A DNA stretch of 64,000 nucleotides from Actinobacteria bacterium 69-20 (GCA_001897425.1 MKSW01000006.1:195668-259667); one strand, 5' to 3'. Positions 54,280 to 63,308 are shown, counted from the stretch's first letter. The notes: generated from the sequence alone by a model not told the origin. Numbers and translations: made by a program.

Positions 54280-55803
54280 ATGAGTGCCTCCACCGCTCCA
54301 GAAGCGGTCCCGCTGACGGTTCCCGGATTGCGCGAGGCGGGCGCTGCGCTGTTCGCCGCCGGCTATACGGCCGCCGGTCTGGTCCAGTTTCTCGGCGTCG
54401 CGGGAACGGACATTCCGTACTCGGCAACAGATCTGGTGCGCTACGAACATCGGCTTGCCGCTGTTCCGGGGCCGGTGGCCACTCTCGCGGCCGTGCTCTG
54501 CCTCGGCTGGACCCGTCCGGCCGACGAGATGGCAGCCGCGATCGGCGCACACGCCCTGGAAGCCCTCATCTCCGCCGAGGCGCTCGTCGAAGAAACCGGG
54601 GCGATCCGCGCCGCGGTCCGGCTGCTACCCCACGGCGAGATCCTGGTCGCCTCCGATCGGCGCCCCGAATCCGGCCGGGGCGCCGGGCCGCTACACGTCA
54701 CCGGCATCAACGCGCCGGCGAGCCTGCTGGCCTTCCTGTCCGTGCGGGAACCGGGCGCCCGGGTCCTGGATCTCGGTACCGGCAACGGCATCCAGGCGCT
54801 GCTGGCGGCGTCGCACGCGTCGTCCGTCGTCGCCACCGACGTCAACCCGCGGGCGTTGGCGTTCGCGGGGTTCAACGCCGCGATCAACGGGATCGGGAAC
54901 ATCGAGTTCCGGCAGGGCTCCTGGTTCGAGCCGGTTGCGGGGGAACGGTTCGACCTCGTGGTGAGCAACCCGCCGTACGTGATCTCACCGGAGAACAACG
55001 TGGTCTACCGGGACAGCGGCGGCGAGCCGGGTGCCCTGTGCGGGCAACTGGTGCACGACGCGACCGGGCACCTCACGCCCGGCGGGTTCGCCACCTTCCT
55101 GGTGAGCTGGCCGCTGTATGCCGGACTCGACGAGCAGTGGTGGACGCTGCCCGCGTCCTGGCTTGGCCCGGACGCTGCGGCATGGGTCTTGATGATGGGC
55201 CGGGACGATCCGCTCACCCACGCGGCGCAGTGGAACATCCCGCATGCCAAAGGCCAATGGCCGGACGGCGTGCGGGAATACCGCGACGCGGTGCAGAACT
55301 GGGTGCGGTACCTGGCCGATCGGCACATCGAGGCGGTCGCGTACGGGGCGGTGATCCAGCAGCGGCGCGACGGGGCCGGACGGATGCTGCGGGCCGACAC
55401 CGCCGGATCCGGGGCGGGCAGCGCCGATGGGCACATCCGCCGGGTGTTCGCGGCATCCGACGTGCTCGGCGCGGACCCGGAGTCGACGGTGGCGTCCCGG
55501 CGCTGCACGATCCCGGCCGACGCACGGATCGACGGCACGCTGGTGCCTGGGGAGGCGGGCTGGACGCAGGGCGCCGCCCAGTTGCGCCTGGTAGAAGGGA
55601 TCGCGATCCCGGCCGACCTGGACCCGGTCATGACGGAGATCGTCCTGGCCGCGACCGGGGGGTTGACGGTCGACGCCGCGGCGGCGGCGGTGGCGGAGCG
55701 GCTGGGCTTGGATCCCGTTGCGGCGGAACACCTTCGGGGCAGCGCCCGGCACATGATGGCGGAACTGGTGGGGCGCGGACTGCTGGGTCTGGACGGGCCA
55801 TGA
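54280..55803 (+). CDS. Class I SAM-dependent methyltransferase, PrmC/RsmC-like
   Basis: Soluble methyltransferase, 507 residues. An N-terminal helical domain of about 140 residues precedes the Rossmann core: motif I RVLDLGTGNGIQALLAA, VVATDVNPRAL (acidic loop), and the catalytic VVSNPPYVISPEN used by N-methyltransferases of glutamine or base amines. A C-terminal region of about 220 residues ends in a winged-helix-like segment (TVDAAAAAVAERLGLD). The target is unknown; candidates are rRNA or a protein glutamine. ATG 54280 is 85 bases from the divergent Hcp gene start. Confidence 0.85.
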   Translation: MSASTAPEAVPLTVPGLREAGAALFAAGYTAAGLVQFLGVAGTDIPYSATDLVRYEHRLAAVPGPVATLAAVLCLGWTRPADEMAAAIGAHALEALISAEALVEETGAIRAAVRLLPHGEILVASDRRPESGRGAGPLHVTGINAPASLLAFLSVREPGARVLDLGTGNGIQALLAASHASSVVATDVNPRALAFAGFNAAINGIGNIEFRQGSWFEPVAGERFDLVVSNPPYVISPENNVVYRDSGGEPGALCGQLVHDATGHLTPGGFATFLVSWPLYAGLDEQWWTLPASWLGPDAAAWVLMMGRDDPLTHAAQWNIPHAKGQWPDGVREYRDAVQNWVRYLADRHIEAVAYGAVIQQRRDGAGRMLRADTAGSGAGSADGHIRRVFAASDVLGADPESTVASRRCTIPADARIDGTLVPGEAGWTQGAAQLRLVEGIAIPADLDPVMTEIVLAATGGLTVDAAAAAVAERLGLDPVAAEHLRGSARHMMAELVGRGLLGLDGP

Positions 55804-55852
55804 TGCCCACCGAGACGGCCCCGACCGGTCGGTGACGGCGGCTCGCGTCCCC

Positions 55853-55897
55853 GGATCACCGAGTATGACGATGTTCCGTGGCGGGCGGGTTCGATCC
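55853..55897 (+). repeat. Long-form dispersed repeat, right of Hcp/methyltransferase pair
   Basis: A 45-base copy opening GGATCACCGAGTATGACGAT and closing GGGTTCGATCC, a direct repeat of 53474-53518. It is followed by ACTGAACG; the 13-mer GATCCACTGAACG occurs again at 60511-60523. It lies between convergent genes with no other terminator visible. Confidence 0.85.
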
Positions 55898-55932
55898 ACT
55901 GAACGTCCCCGGGCATGGTGCCGCTTGGGCCG

Positions 55933-57045
55933 TCATACCCGCCCGAGCGCCGCCCCGATCGCGCGCAGACCCTCGATATCGTGCACGTCGGTCGGCTGCG
56001 CCGGGACGCAGGTGACCGGAACCTCGGCGCGGGCGCGGTCGAAGCGGGCCCGCATGCGCATCTCGTCGGCGCTCATAGCCAGCCGGTCGAGGTGGATGCG
56101 CAGGGCGGCGCGGGCCAACGTCGCCCCCTTCGAGCGGGACCCGGCCTTCGCGTCGGCCTCGAGGGCGGCCTCGGTGGCGGCCGCGGACAGGTGCGCGAGC
56201 GGGGGGTGGGTGCGGTTCAGGATCAGGCCGGCCAGCGGCATCTGCTCGGAGACCAGCCGGTCGGTGAAGTACGCCGCCTCGCGGAGCGCGTCGGCCTGGC
56301 AGGTGGCCACCACCACGAACGACGATCCGGGGTCGCGGAGCAGCTGGTAGGTGGTCTCGGCCCGCTCCCGGAAGCCGCCGAACATGTCCTCGAACAGCTG
56401 CACGAACCGGGCCGCGTCGGTCAGCATCTGCCCGCCGATCACGGCCGTCACGGCCCGCGCGAACAGGGTGAACCCGGCTTCGAACAGCTTCATGATCCCG
56501 CGGCTGGGGGTGGCGAGCAGCCGGATCATCCGGCCGTCCAGGAAGGAGGTGAGCCGCTGCGGCGCGTCGAGGAAGTCCAGGGCGGAGCGGCTCGGTGGGG
56601 TGTCCACCACGATCAGCTCGTACTTCCCGGTCGCGGCGAGCTGCCCGAGCTTCTCCATCGCCATGTACTCCTGCGTGCCGGAGAACGACGAGGAGATGGT
56701 CCGGTAGAACGGGTTTGCGAGGATCTGCGCGGCGCGATCCGGCGTGGAGTGCGCGGCGACCATCTCGTCGAAGGTGCGGCGGGTGTCGAGCATCATGGCC
56801 CAGAGTTGGCCTGGCGTATCGAGTGTCACCCGCCGCGGGGTGTTGTCCAGGTGCGTCAGGCCGAGCGACTGGGCCAGCCGCCGGGCCGGATCGATGGTAA
56901 GCACGGCGACCGTGCGCCCGGCGTCGGCGGCACGGACGGCCATGGCGGCGGCGGTCGTCGTCTTGCCGACGCCTCCCGAGCCGCAGGTCACCACGATCTT
57001 CGTGTGCCGGTCTGTGAGCAGGGCATCGACGTCGAAGTCCGTCAT
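55933..57045 (-). CDS. ArsA/GET3-family ATPase, second of a pair
   Basis: Cytosolic dimeric ATPase of the arsenite-pump/GET3 family, 370 residues. The deviant Walker A is TCGSGGVGKTTTAAAMAV (about residues 18-35), switch I follows in LTIDPARRLAQSLGL, and IVVDTPPSRSALDFLD is the Walker B/switch II. The arsenic-binding Cys triad is not evident. Paired ArsA genes beside ponA2 and ridA occur in mycobacteria (Rv3679-Rv3680), where the role is redox or nitric-oxide related rather than proven arsenite export. Its start overlaps the upstream ArsA stop by four bases. Confidence 0.9.
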   Translation of the reverse strand: MTDFDVDALLTDRHTKIVVTCGSGGVGKTTTAAAMAVRAADAGRTVAVLTIDPARRLAQSLGLTHLDNTPRRVTLDTPGQLWAMMLDTRRTFDEMVAAHSTPDRAAQILANPFYRTISSSFSGTQEYMAMEKLGQLAATGKYELIVVDTPPSRSALDFLDAPQRLTSFLDGRMIRLLATPSRGIMKLFEAGFTLFARAVTAVIGGQMLTDAARFVQLFEDMFGGFRERAETTYQLLRDPGSSFVVVATCQADALREAAYFTDRLVSEQMPLAGLILNRTHPPLAHLSAAATEAALEADAKAGSRSKGATLARAALRIHLDRLAMSADEMRMRARFDRARAEVPVTCVPAQPTDVHDIEGLRAIGAALGRV

Positions 57046-58277
57046 CGGCGGACCCCCTGCTCGGTGAGGGCATCGGCTAGTTCGAACACCTCGCCGAGTT
57101 GCACCCCGTCGGGCAGGGCCGGCAGGGTCAGCATCGGCAGGCCGATCTCGGCGACGTCCGCGCGGCACCGGCGCTCGTCCAGCGTGCGCACGGCGCGACG
57201 GCGAACCTGCTCGGCGAGCCCGCCGACCAGCGCGCGATCCGGCTCGACCCCCAGCGCCTGCAGGCCCCGGCGCAGCGCGGCGACGTCCAGTTCGCCGGCC
57301 GCGGCGCCGTCCAGGTACTCGTCCGGGAGGTGATCGGCGGCCGCGCGATTAATCACGACCGTGCCGACCGGCAGTTCCGCGGCGCGCAGTTCCGCGACGG
57401 CCTCGATAGTTTCGGTGACCGGCATGTCCTCGAGCAGCGTGACGACGTGCACGCAGGTGTCGGGCGAATGCAGCAGGGTCACGACGCCGTCGGCCTGGTT
57501 GCGGATGGGTCCGCGGCGCGCGAGGTCGGCCATGGCGATGGTCACGTTCAGGAAGGTGACGATCCGGCCGGTCGGGGGCGCGTCCACGACGACGGCGTCA
57601 TAGACGTTCCGTCCGGCCTTGTCCCGGCGGGTCACGGTCTCCTTGATCTTTCCGGTGAGCAGCACATCGCGCAGGCCCGGCGCGAGGGTAGTGGCGAATT
57701 CGACGGCGCCCATCTTTTTGAGGCTGCGCGCAGCGAAACCGAGGTTGTAGAACATCGCGAAATACTCGAGTAGGGCGGCCTCGACGTCGATGGCAAGCGC
57801 GCGCACCTCGCCGCCGCCCGGCGCGACCGCGATGCGACGCTCCTCGTACGGCAGCGGGGGGAGGTCGAAAAGCTGCGAGATCGCTTGGCGCTCCTCGACT
57901 TCCACCAGCAGCACGCGCTTTCCGTCACGGGCGAGGGCGAGGGCCATGGCCGCGGCGACCGTGGTCTTGCCGGTGCCGCCCTTGCCGGTGACGATGTGCA
58001 GCCGGGCGCGGCGGGCCGACGGTGGCCAGGTCGGCCCGCCGTCCGGGGATGACGCTGTTCGCGGCTGCGCGGTGGCGGGGGGTGTGGTGCCCGAGGGGTC
58101 TGCGGCGTCTGTGGCATCGTCCGGCTTGGCGGCGCGGCGCCGTGCGACCGGTGTGGTCGCAGTCGACGCCGTGCGCACCGTCGACGCTGTGGACACCGTC
58201 GCCGCTGTGGACACCGTCGCCGATGCCGTTGACGCCGCCGATGCCCGCGTCGACGCGGTCGCTGCGCTGCGAGCCAT
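57042..58277 (-). CDS. ArsA/GET3-family ATPase, first of a pair, with repetitive N-terminal extension
   Basis: Partner ATPase, 411 residues. The core begins at LHIVTGKGGTGKTTVAAAMA (P-loop at 97-106), with VVVDAPPTGRIVTFL as switch II. Before it lies a 90-residue low-complexity extension (repeated ASTASATVST-like units from three 18-base repeats near 58171-58224), which also carries a translated copy of the dispersed repeat as PRTASSP (residues 72-78). No start codon exists between that copy and the P-loop, so it must be translated. Probably forms a heterodimer with the overlapping ArsA. Confidence 0.9.
   Translation of the reverse strand: MARSAATASTRASAASTASATVSTAATVSTASTVRTASTATTPVARRRAAKPDDATDAADPSGTTPPATAQPRTASSPDGGPTWPPSARRARLHIVTGKGGTGKTTVAAAMALALARDGKRVLLVEVEERQAISQLFDLPPLPYEERRIAVAPGGGEVRALAIDVEAALLEYFAMFYNLGFAARSLKKMGAVEFATTLAPGLRDVLLTGKIKETVTRRDKAGRNVYDAVVVDAPPTGRIVTFLNVTIAMADLARRGPIRNQADGVVTLLHSPDTCVHVVTLLEDMPVTETIEAVAELRAAELPVGTVVINRAAADHLPDEYLDGAAAGELDVAALRRGLQALGVEPDRALVGGLAEQVRRRAVRTLDERRCRADVAEIGLPMLTLPALPDGVQLGEVFELADALTEQGVRR
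58043..58064 (-). repeat. Dispersed repeat copy inside the ArsA gene
   Basis: Minus-strand reading CGCGAACAGCGTCATCCCCGG, differing from the consensus by one base (C for A after CAT). It is in the same reading frame as the hemY copy (PRTAS). Confidence 0.7.
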
Positions 58278-58452
58278 GACGATCAGCGTGCCACGTCCCT
58301 TCTCGCTCTGCCTCGTGTGCATGACGTGGCGCGTCGCGGGACACACCAGGCGCGGGGAGGGCCGTGCGGGAGCGGCGGACGGACTGCGGCACGGGGTCGT
58401 ATCCGTCGTCACGGTCGGCATGCAAGAGGCGTCCGCATCCGGCCGACCCCTG

Positions 58453-60399
58453 TCACGCGGACGGGCGAGTCGGCGGCAGGAGCGTTGCCAACCGCCAGCC
58501 GCGCAGGGAGCTTACGACGGCCAGTCCGCTGGATTCGCGTAGCTCGGCGGCGGTGATGTCGCGTTCCCGGAGCACGCCGGCCTCGATCAGGCGCTGCCGC
58601 TCGACGCCCGGCAGACACCCGCGGGATGCCGTCGGCGTGCACCATCGGCCGTCGATCAGCGCGGCGAGGTTCGCGCGGGTGGTCTCCAGGGCATGTCCGG
58701 ATTCGTCGACGAGGATGACGTCGTCGGCCTGCGGGTGACGGGCGGCGGCCGCGTCGTAGTGGTCGCGTCGGGTGGTCTTGTGGCGGGTCCAGCGGCCGGT
58801 GACGGTGGGCCGGGTGTCCAGCGCGAGCGTGACGGGGGTGTCGGAGAGAACGAACGGCGCGTGTTCGACGGTCAGCCAGCCGGTGCGGGAGAGGAGCAGC
58901 CGTACTCGGTGGATGCTGCCCTTGGTGCTGGGCAGGGTGTCCGGTTCAGTGTCATGGGGGAAGGCCGCGGCTGTGCTCTCGGCCATGTCCTCGACCATGC
59001 TCGTTAACCGGGCGCGAATCTCCGTGAGGTCCGCCGGAATGCCGAAGTAGCGAGCCGAGTCGACCAGGCGCGCGAGGTGCCGGTCGAGGTTCCGCAGCCC
59101 CGTGGCCGGGTCGAACCGCAACGTCTCCAGGAGCTGGAAATCGCCCGGCTGCTCGTCGAGAATCCTTGCCTTCGCAAGCATCTCGTCATACTCGTCGCGC
59201 GGGTTCGAGTGCCAGGTGACGGCCCCGCCGGTTCCATAGCCGGCGGTGCGGCCGGCGCGGTCGATCACGGCGGTGCGGATTGCGACGGAGAACCGGGCGC
59301 GGAAGGGCGATCCGGGCGGGGCGACCATGCCGATGGCGCCGCAGTAGACGCCGCGCGGGCTCGTCTCCAGATCGGCGATGACGCCCATCGCGGCCACCTT
59401 CGGCGCGCCGGTCACCGAGCCGCACGGGAACAGTGCGGCGAACACGTCTTCGAGGCCGACGTCGGCGCGGGGCCGGGCGGTGATGTCGGAGGTGAGTTGC
59501 CAGACCGTGTCATACCGCTCGGGTCGCAAGAGGGTGGGCACGCGCACGGACCCGACCTCGGCGATGCGGGCGAGATCGTTGCGCAGCAGATCGACGATCA
59601 TCACGTTCTCCGCGCGCTGTTTGGCACTGGCGGTGAGCGCCGCGCGGATGCGGCCGTCCTCGTCGTTGGTCGTGCCGCGGCGGGCAGTGCCCTTCATGGG
59701 CCGGGTTGTGATGCCGTCCTCGTCCCAGCGGAAGAAGAGCTCCGGGCTGGCGCTGGCGATGACATGCCGGCCGGGACTTTGATCGATGGCGTGACCTGCG
59801 CAAATATCGAGGTACGCGTGGTAGGCGCCGCGCTGGGCATGGGCCAGGCGCGCGTAGAGCGCGAGTGGGTCGCCGTCGAAGGCGCGGCGCAGCTCGGTCG
59901 TCAGGTTCACCTGATACGTGGTCCCAGCCGCGATAGTCGTCTGTGCTCGCTCGACCCCGGCGGCGTGCTGCTCCTTCGTCCAGGCGCATCGCCAGGCGCC
60001 GAGAACGCCGGTGCCGCTGGTGTTGTCGGTGTCGGCGGTGACCTCGGTGGCCGGGACGTGCTCCAGCCCCGGCATGTGCGCGATGCGCGGCCGCACGGGG
60101 TCATCGTCCGGCAGCCGGATCGCGGGCTCGATTGACGGGGCGGGGCCGATCGCGAAACACGCCAGCGGCGGTCCCTCTGCGTCCGCGGTCCGAACGCGCA
60201 GGGCGCTGTCGAATGCCGGCGCCGCCTCGTAGCTCACGTAGCCCCACGCCCACGCGCCCGCCCGGGTCGCGACGTCCACGGCACGAAGCACGCCGCGGAC
60301 GTCGCCGAGGCAATGCGCCGTGATCGTCTCGTGCGGCATGCCGAAAACCCAGGCCGTGTCCGAGGTGAGGTCGTCGAAGCGGGCCGAGATCGCCGTCAT
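58453..60399 (-). CDS. Bifunctional PabB-PabC: aminodeoxychorismate synthase I fused to aminodeoxychorismate lyase
   Basis: Makes 4-aminobenzoate for folate from chorismate. 648 residues. The N-terminal 430 residues are chorismate-binding PabB: AGTTYQVNLTTELRR, SPELFFRWDEDGITTRPMKG, AENVMIVDLLRNDL, FPCGSVTGAPKVAAM and GYGTGGAVTWHSN. The C-terminal 200 residues are a fold-type IV PLP enzyme, with the PLP Lys in TRHKTTRRDHYD and GCLPGVERQRLIEAG near the end. A separate glutaminase (PabA) must be elsewhere. The fusion is common in some bacteria. Confidence 0.92.
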   Translation of the reverse strand: MTAISARFDDLTSDTAWVFGMPHETITAHCLGDVRGVLRAVDVATRAGAWAWGYVSYEAAPAFDSALRVRTADAEGPPLACFAIGPAPSIEPAIRLPDDDPVRPRIAHMPGLEHVPATEVTADTDNTSGTGVLGAWRCAWTKEQHAAGVERAQTTIAAGTTYQVNLTTELRRAFDGDPLALYARLAHAQRGAYHAYLDICAGHAIDQSPGRHVIASASPELFFRWDEDGITTRPMKGTARRGTTNDEDGRIRAALTASAKQRAENVMIVDLLRNDLARIAEVGSVRVPTLLRPERYDTVWQLTSDITARPRADVGLEDVFAALFPCGSVTGAPKVAAMGVIADLETSPRGVYCGAIGMVAPPGSPFRARFSVAIRTAVIDRAGRTAGYGTGGAVTWHSNPRDEYDEMLAKARILDEQPGDFQLLETLRFDPATGLRNLDRHLARLVDSARYFGIPADLTEIRARLTSMVEDMAESTAAAFPHDTEPDTLPSTKGSIHRVRLLLSRTGWLTVEHAPFVLSDTPVTLALDTRPTVTGRWTRHKTTRRDHYDAAAARHPQADDVILVDESGHALETTRANLAALIDGRWCTPTASRGCLPGVERQRLIEAGVLRERDITAAELRESSGLAVVSSLRGWRLATLLPPTRPSA

Positions 60400-60545
60400 G
60401 CGGTCACGCCGTGCGTCCTCGGGATGATGGCATGACCCTCACGGGCGCGAGACCTGCCGTGCGGCTGGTGATCTCGCGCGCCATCGTGGGCGTGGCGCCC
60501 GCGGGCGCGAGATCCACTGAACGGGTTCGCGTCGACGGCGGCAAG

Positions 60546-60559
60546 GTCGTCATACTCGG
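60546..60559 (+). repeat. Dispersed repeat, degenerate copy
   Basis: GTCGTCATACTCGG, retaining only the right half of the repeat core, in the 170-base gap before pabBC (minus strand). The same gap has two copies of GGGCGCGAGA (60439 and 60503 regions) and the 13-mer GATCCACTGAACG at 60511-60523 shared with the copy at 55.9 kb. Confidence 0.6.
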
Positions 60560-60569
60560 TGGGTCGCCG

Positions 60570-60821
60570 TCAACTCGCCAGCGCCATCGCGACGATAGCC
60601 AAAGCCGGGACGGCGATCAGGATGAGCGCGATCCACAACGGCAGCATCAGCACGACGACGAAGCCGACCGGGATGATGATCGCCGCGTAGCCGGCCGCAT
60701 GCCTGGCGCGGCGCGCGGGCCACTGGCGTTCGCGCAGGGTGTCGAACCAGAGCAGCACCAGGATCGTGAGCAGCACGGCCTCCACCGCCGCGGCCGTCCA
60801 CTGCCACCAGGTCATGATCAT
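60570..60821 (-). CDS. Small two-helix membrane protein
   Basis: An 83-residue protein I do not recognise by family. Helix 1 is about residues 9-27 (TAAAVEAVLLTILVLLWF), a basic loop follows (RERQWPARRARHA), and helix 2 with a third short hydrophobic part covers residues 44-82. ATG 60821 or 60815 could start it; neither has a strong ribosome site. The position between the pabB-pabC gene and divergent ridA resembles that of small membrane proteins in related clusters. Confidence 0.6.
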   Translation of the reverse strand: MIMTWWQWTAAAVEAVLLTILVLLWFDTLRERQWPARRARHAAGYAAIIIPVGFVVVLMLPLWIALILIAVPALAIVAMALAS

Positions 60822-60996
60822 GCAGCGTAACGGGCGGGGTCGGGCCGGGGCCGAGCGACCGCTGCCGAGGCGCCGACGAGGCCCGCGCGTTCGCAGGTGC
60901 CCGAGAATCCGGGTAACTGCGTGGTCCCTAGAGTGAGGGCCATACGGCGACACCGCCGTTCGAGCCGAAGCGGCACACCGACACACGGGAGAAGCG

Positions 60997-61455
60997 ATGA
61001 GCGCGCGAGAAAGACTGGCCGAGTTGGGCATTTCGTTGGCGGCCCCCGCGGCCCCCGCCGGGGCGTACCTCCCGGCGGTCCGCACCGGGAACCTGATCTT
61101 CACGGCGGGCCAGGTGCCGTTCGTGGACGGCAAGTTGCCGGCGACGGGCAAGGTGGGCGCGGAGGTGTCGGCGGAGGATGCGAAGGGGTACGCCCGAATC
61201 TGCGCGATCAATGCGCTCTCGGCGGTGGCATCGCTGGTGTCGATCGACGACGTGGTGCGGGTGGTGAAGGTGGTCGGATTCGTGGCCTCGGCGGACGGGT
61301 TCACCGGACAGTCCGGCGTGATCAACGGCGCGTCCGAGCTGCTCGCCGAGGTGTTCGGCGAGTCGGGCAAGCACGCGCGGTCGGCGGTGGGCATGGCGGA
61401 ACTGCCGCTGGGCTCGCCGGTCGAGGTCGAGATCGTGGTGGAGGTCCGGGACTGA
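60997..61455 (+). CDS. RidA/YjgF-family protein
   Basis: Small trimeric protein of 152 residues; archetypal RidA hydrolyses reactive enamine/imine intermediates from PLP enzymes. LPAVRTGNLIFTAGQVPFVDG and the C-terminal HARSAVGMAELPLGSPVEVE carry family signatures, including the Arg that binds the carboxylate. GGGAGAAG precedes the ATG. Next to ArsA genes and an MBL hydrolase, as in the mycobacterial Rv3677c-Rv3680 neighbourhood. Confidence 0.88.
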   Translation: MSARERLAELGISLAAPAAPAGAYLPAVRTGNLIFTAGQVPFVDGKLPATGKVGAEVSAEDAKGYARICAINALSAVASLVSIDDVVRVVKVVGFVASADGFTGQSGVINGASELLAEVFGESGKHARSAVGMAELPLGSPVEVEIVVEVRD

Positions 61456-61534
61456 ATCCGGTCGGCCATGCCGGTCCGGCCGGGGGATCACGCGGTGCCG
61501 ACGTGCGGGACGCGACATGCCCGGGAGGTCGACG

Positions 61535-62326
61535 ATGACGACGGCTGACGTGCCGATCCGGGCGGCGTCGACGGTGATGCTGGTGCGCGACGGCGCGCGC
61601 GGGCCGGAGGTGTTCACGCTGCGCCGGGTCGCCGCGATGGCGTTCGCCGCGGGCATGACGGTGTTCCCGGGCGGAGGCGTCGACCCATCCGATGCCGAGG
61701 GGGAGATTCCTTGGGCGGGACCGGATGTCGCCTGGTGGGCGGCACAATGGCGAATCGACGAGGTGTCGGCGCGGGGCCAGGTCGTGGCGGCGGTGCGGGA
61801 GCTGTACGAGGAGACGGGTGTGCTGCTGGCGGGCGGACGGGTTGCCGAGACCGCCGGGGCTGCCGGGTCTGGCGACGGGACAGGCGACCGGGCAGCGGTC
61901 GCCGAGCACCGGCTGAGCCTCGCGGCCCTGCTTCGGCTCCGCGGCGCGGAGTTGCGCGCGGACCTGTTGCGTCCGTGGGCGCGATGGATCACGCCGCCGG
62001 GGCAACCTCGGCGGTACGACACCTATTTCTTCCTCGCCGCGCTCCCGGACGGGCAGCAGCCGGACTTCGCGACCTCGGAGGCGGTTTCCGGCGGCTGGCA
62101 GCACCCATCGGACGTGCTGCGCGCCGGCCGTGCGGGCGACGTGGGGCTCATGCCGCCGACCGTCGCCATGATGACGGACCTGGCCGGCGCGCGATCGGTG
62201 TCCGAACTGCTGGCGGCACCCCGCATCGTTGAGCCGGTGACCCCGACCGTGCTCACCGCCGACGGGGAGGTGCTGCGCGTCCGTGCCGGCGGTCGCGAAT
62301 ACACCACCCGGATGCGGCAGCACTAG
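61535..62326 (+). CDS. Nudix hydrolase
   Basis: Predicted hydrolase of nucleoside-diphosphate-linked compounds (NUDT19/CoA diphosphatase-like), 263 residues. The Nudix box is split by an insertion: FPGGGVDPSD lies about 35 residues before the metal-binding helix AAVRELYEETGVLL. The gap between the halves is larger than in the standard 23-residue box and fits the long NUDT7/19 branch. ATG 61535 has GGGAGG at good spacing; an in-frame ATG at 61517 is weaker. Same direction as ridA, 79 bases downstream. Confidence 0.85.
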   Translation: MTTADVPIRAASTVMLVRDGARGPEVFTLRRVAAMAFAAGMTVFPGGGVDPSDAEGEIPWAGPDVAWWAAQWRIDEVSARGQVVAAVRELYEETGVLLAGGRVAETAGAAGSGDGTGDRAAVAEHRLSLAALLRLRGAELRADLLRPWARWITPPGQPRRYDTYFFLAALPDGQQPDFATSEAVSGGWQHPSDVLRAGRAGDVGLMPPTVAMMTDLAGARSVSELLAAPRIVEPVTPTVLTADGEVLRVRAGGREYTTRMRQH

Positions 62327-62389
62327 TCGGCGACGGGTCCGGCTGGCAAGGTCCGCCCGGTGCGTAGTAGCGGGAGACGGAGCGGGGGC

Positions 62390-62409
62390 GAGAACGGCGT
62401 CATACTCGG
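62390..62409 (+). repeat. Dispersed repeat copy before MBL gene
   Basis: GAGAACGGCGTCATACTCGG (one base different from the main core) in the gap between the Nudix and MBL-fold genes. Confidence 0.75.
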
Positions 62410-62437
62410 GGAAGTCGGCAGCGCGAAAGGGCCACAC

Positions 62438-63241
62438 ATGACGGAACTGCGTCGGATCACCGAACTTGCGTCGGTGCGGCTCGCCCCGAACCCGGGGCCG
62501 ATGACGTTGGACGGCACCAACTCCTACCTGCTGCGGCGTGAGACCGGCGGCCCCGCAGTGGTTGTCGACCCCGGGCCGGAGGACGCGGCGCATCTGCAGG
62601 CGCTCGCCGCGGCCGGACCCGTCGAGCTCATCCTGATCACGCACCATCACCGGGACCACACTGAAGGCGCCGCAACGCTGCACGCGCTCACCGGCGCGCC
62701 GGTGCGGGCGCCGTCCGCGGCGGACTGCCACGGCGGCGAGGTGCTCGCCGACGGCGAGCAGATCATTGCTGCGGGCCTGACCATCGAGGTCCTCGCGACG
62801 CCGGGCCACACCGCCGACTCGGTGTGTTTCGCCCTGCCGGACGACGGCCCGCACGGGTCGGTGCTCACCGGCGACACGGTGCTCGGCCGCGGCTCGACCG
62901 TGATCGGCATTCCGGACGGCACCCTGGCGCAATACCTGCACTCGCTGCGGCTGCTCGCATCCCTCGGGCCGATGCGCGGCCTGCCCGCCCACGGGCCCGA
63001 CCTGCCCGACCTCGCGGCCGCCTGCGCGCAGTACTTACAGCACCGCGAGGAGCGGCTGGACCAGGTCCGCGGCGCCCTGGCCGAGCTCGGGATCGCCGCC
63101 GCAGACGCCGATCTCGACCAGCTCCAAGGCTCTGCCTATGACGCGGTCTATGGCGCTGTCTATGGGGACGTCGATCCGTCCGTGCAGTTCGCGGCGCGGC
63201 ATTCGCTCGCCGCCCAGCTCGCCTACCTGCGCGGCGAGTAG
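62438..63241 (+). CDS. Metallo-beta-lactamase-fold hydrolase (LACTB2-like)
   Basis: Zinc hydrolase of 267 residues. The zinc motif THHHRDHTEGAATL is present, with later metal ligands in VLATPGHTADSVCF and LTGDTVLGRGST. The C-terminal helical domain (QYLQHREERLDQVRGAL) matches LACTB2-type proteins, which act on RNA or thioesters; substrate uncertain. GAAAGGG precedes ATG 62438. A small in-frame iteration (AYDAVYGAVYGDVD) is near residues 230-245. Confidence 0.87.
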   Translation: MTELRRITELASVRLAPNPGPMTLDGTNSYLLRRETGGPAVVVDPGPEDAAHLQALAAAGPVELILITHHHRDHTEGAATLHALTGAPVRAPSAADCHGGEVLADGEQIIAAGLTIEVLATPGHTADSVCFALPDDGPHGSVLTGDTVLGRGSTVIGIPDGTLAQYLHSLRLLASLGPMRGLPAHGPDLPDLAAACAQYLQHREERLDQVRGALAELGIAAADADLDQLQGSAYDAVYGAVYGDVDPSVQFAARHSLAAQLAYLRGE

Positions 63242-63242
63242 G

Positions 63243-63262
63243 CGGGGATGACGGTATTCCGG
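63243..63262 (-). repeat. Dispersed repeat, degenerate copy
   Basis: Minus-strand reading CCGGAATACCGTCATCCCCG, matching the core at most positions, immediately after the MBL stop. Confidence 0.5.
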
Positions 63263-63308
63263 GCCAGGCCCCGGACCGCCGCACCTGCGCCGGAGCGGGC
63301 GAACTGTC

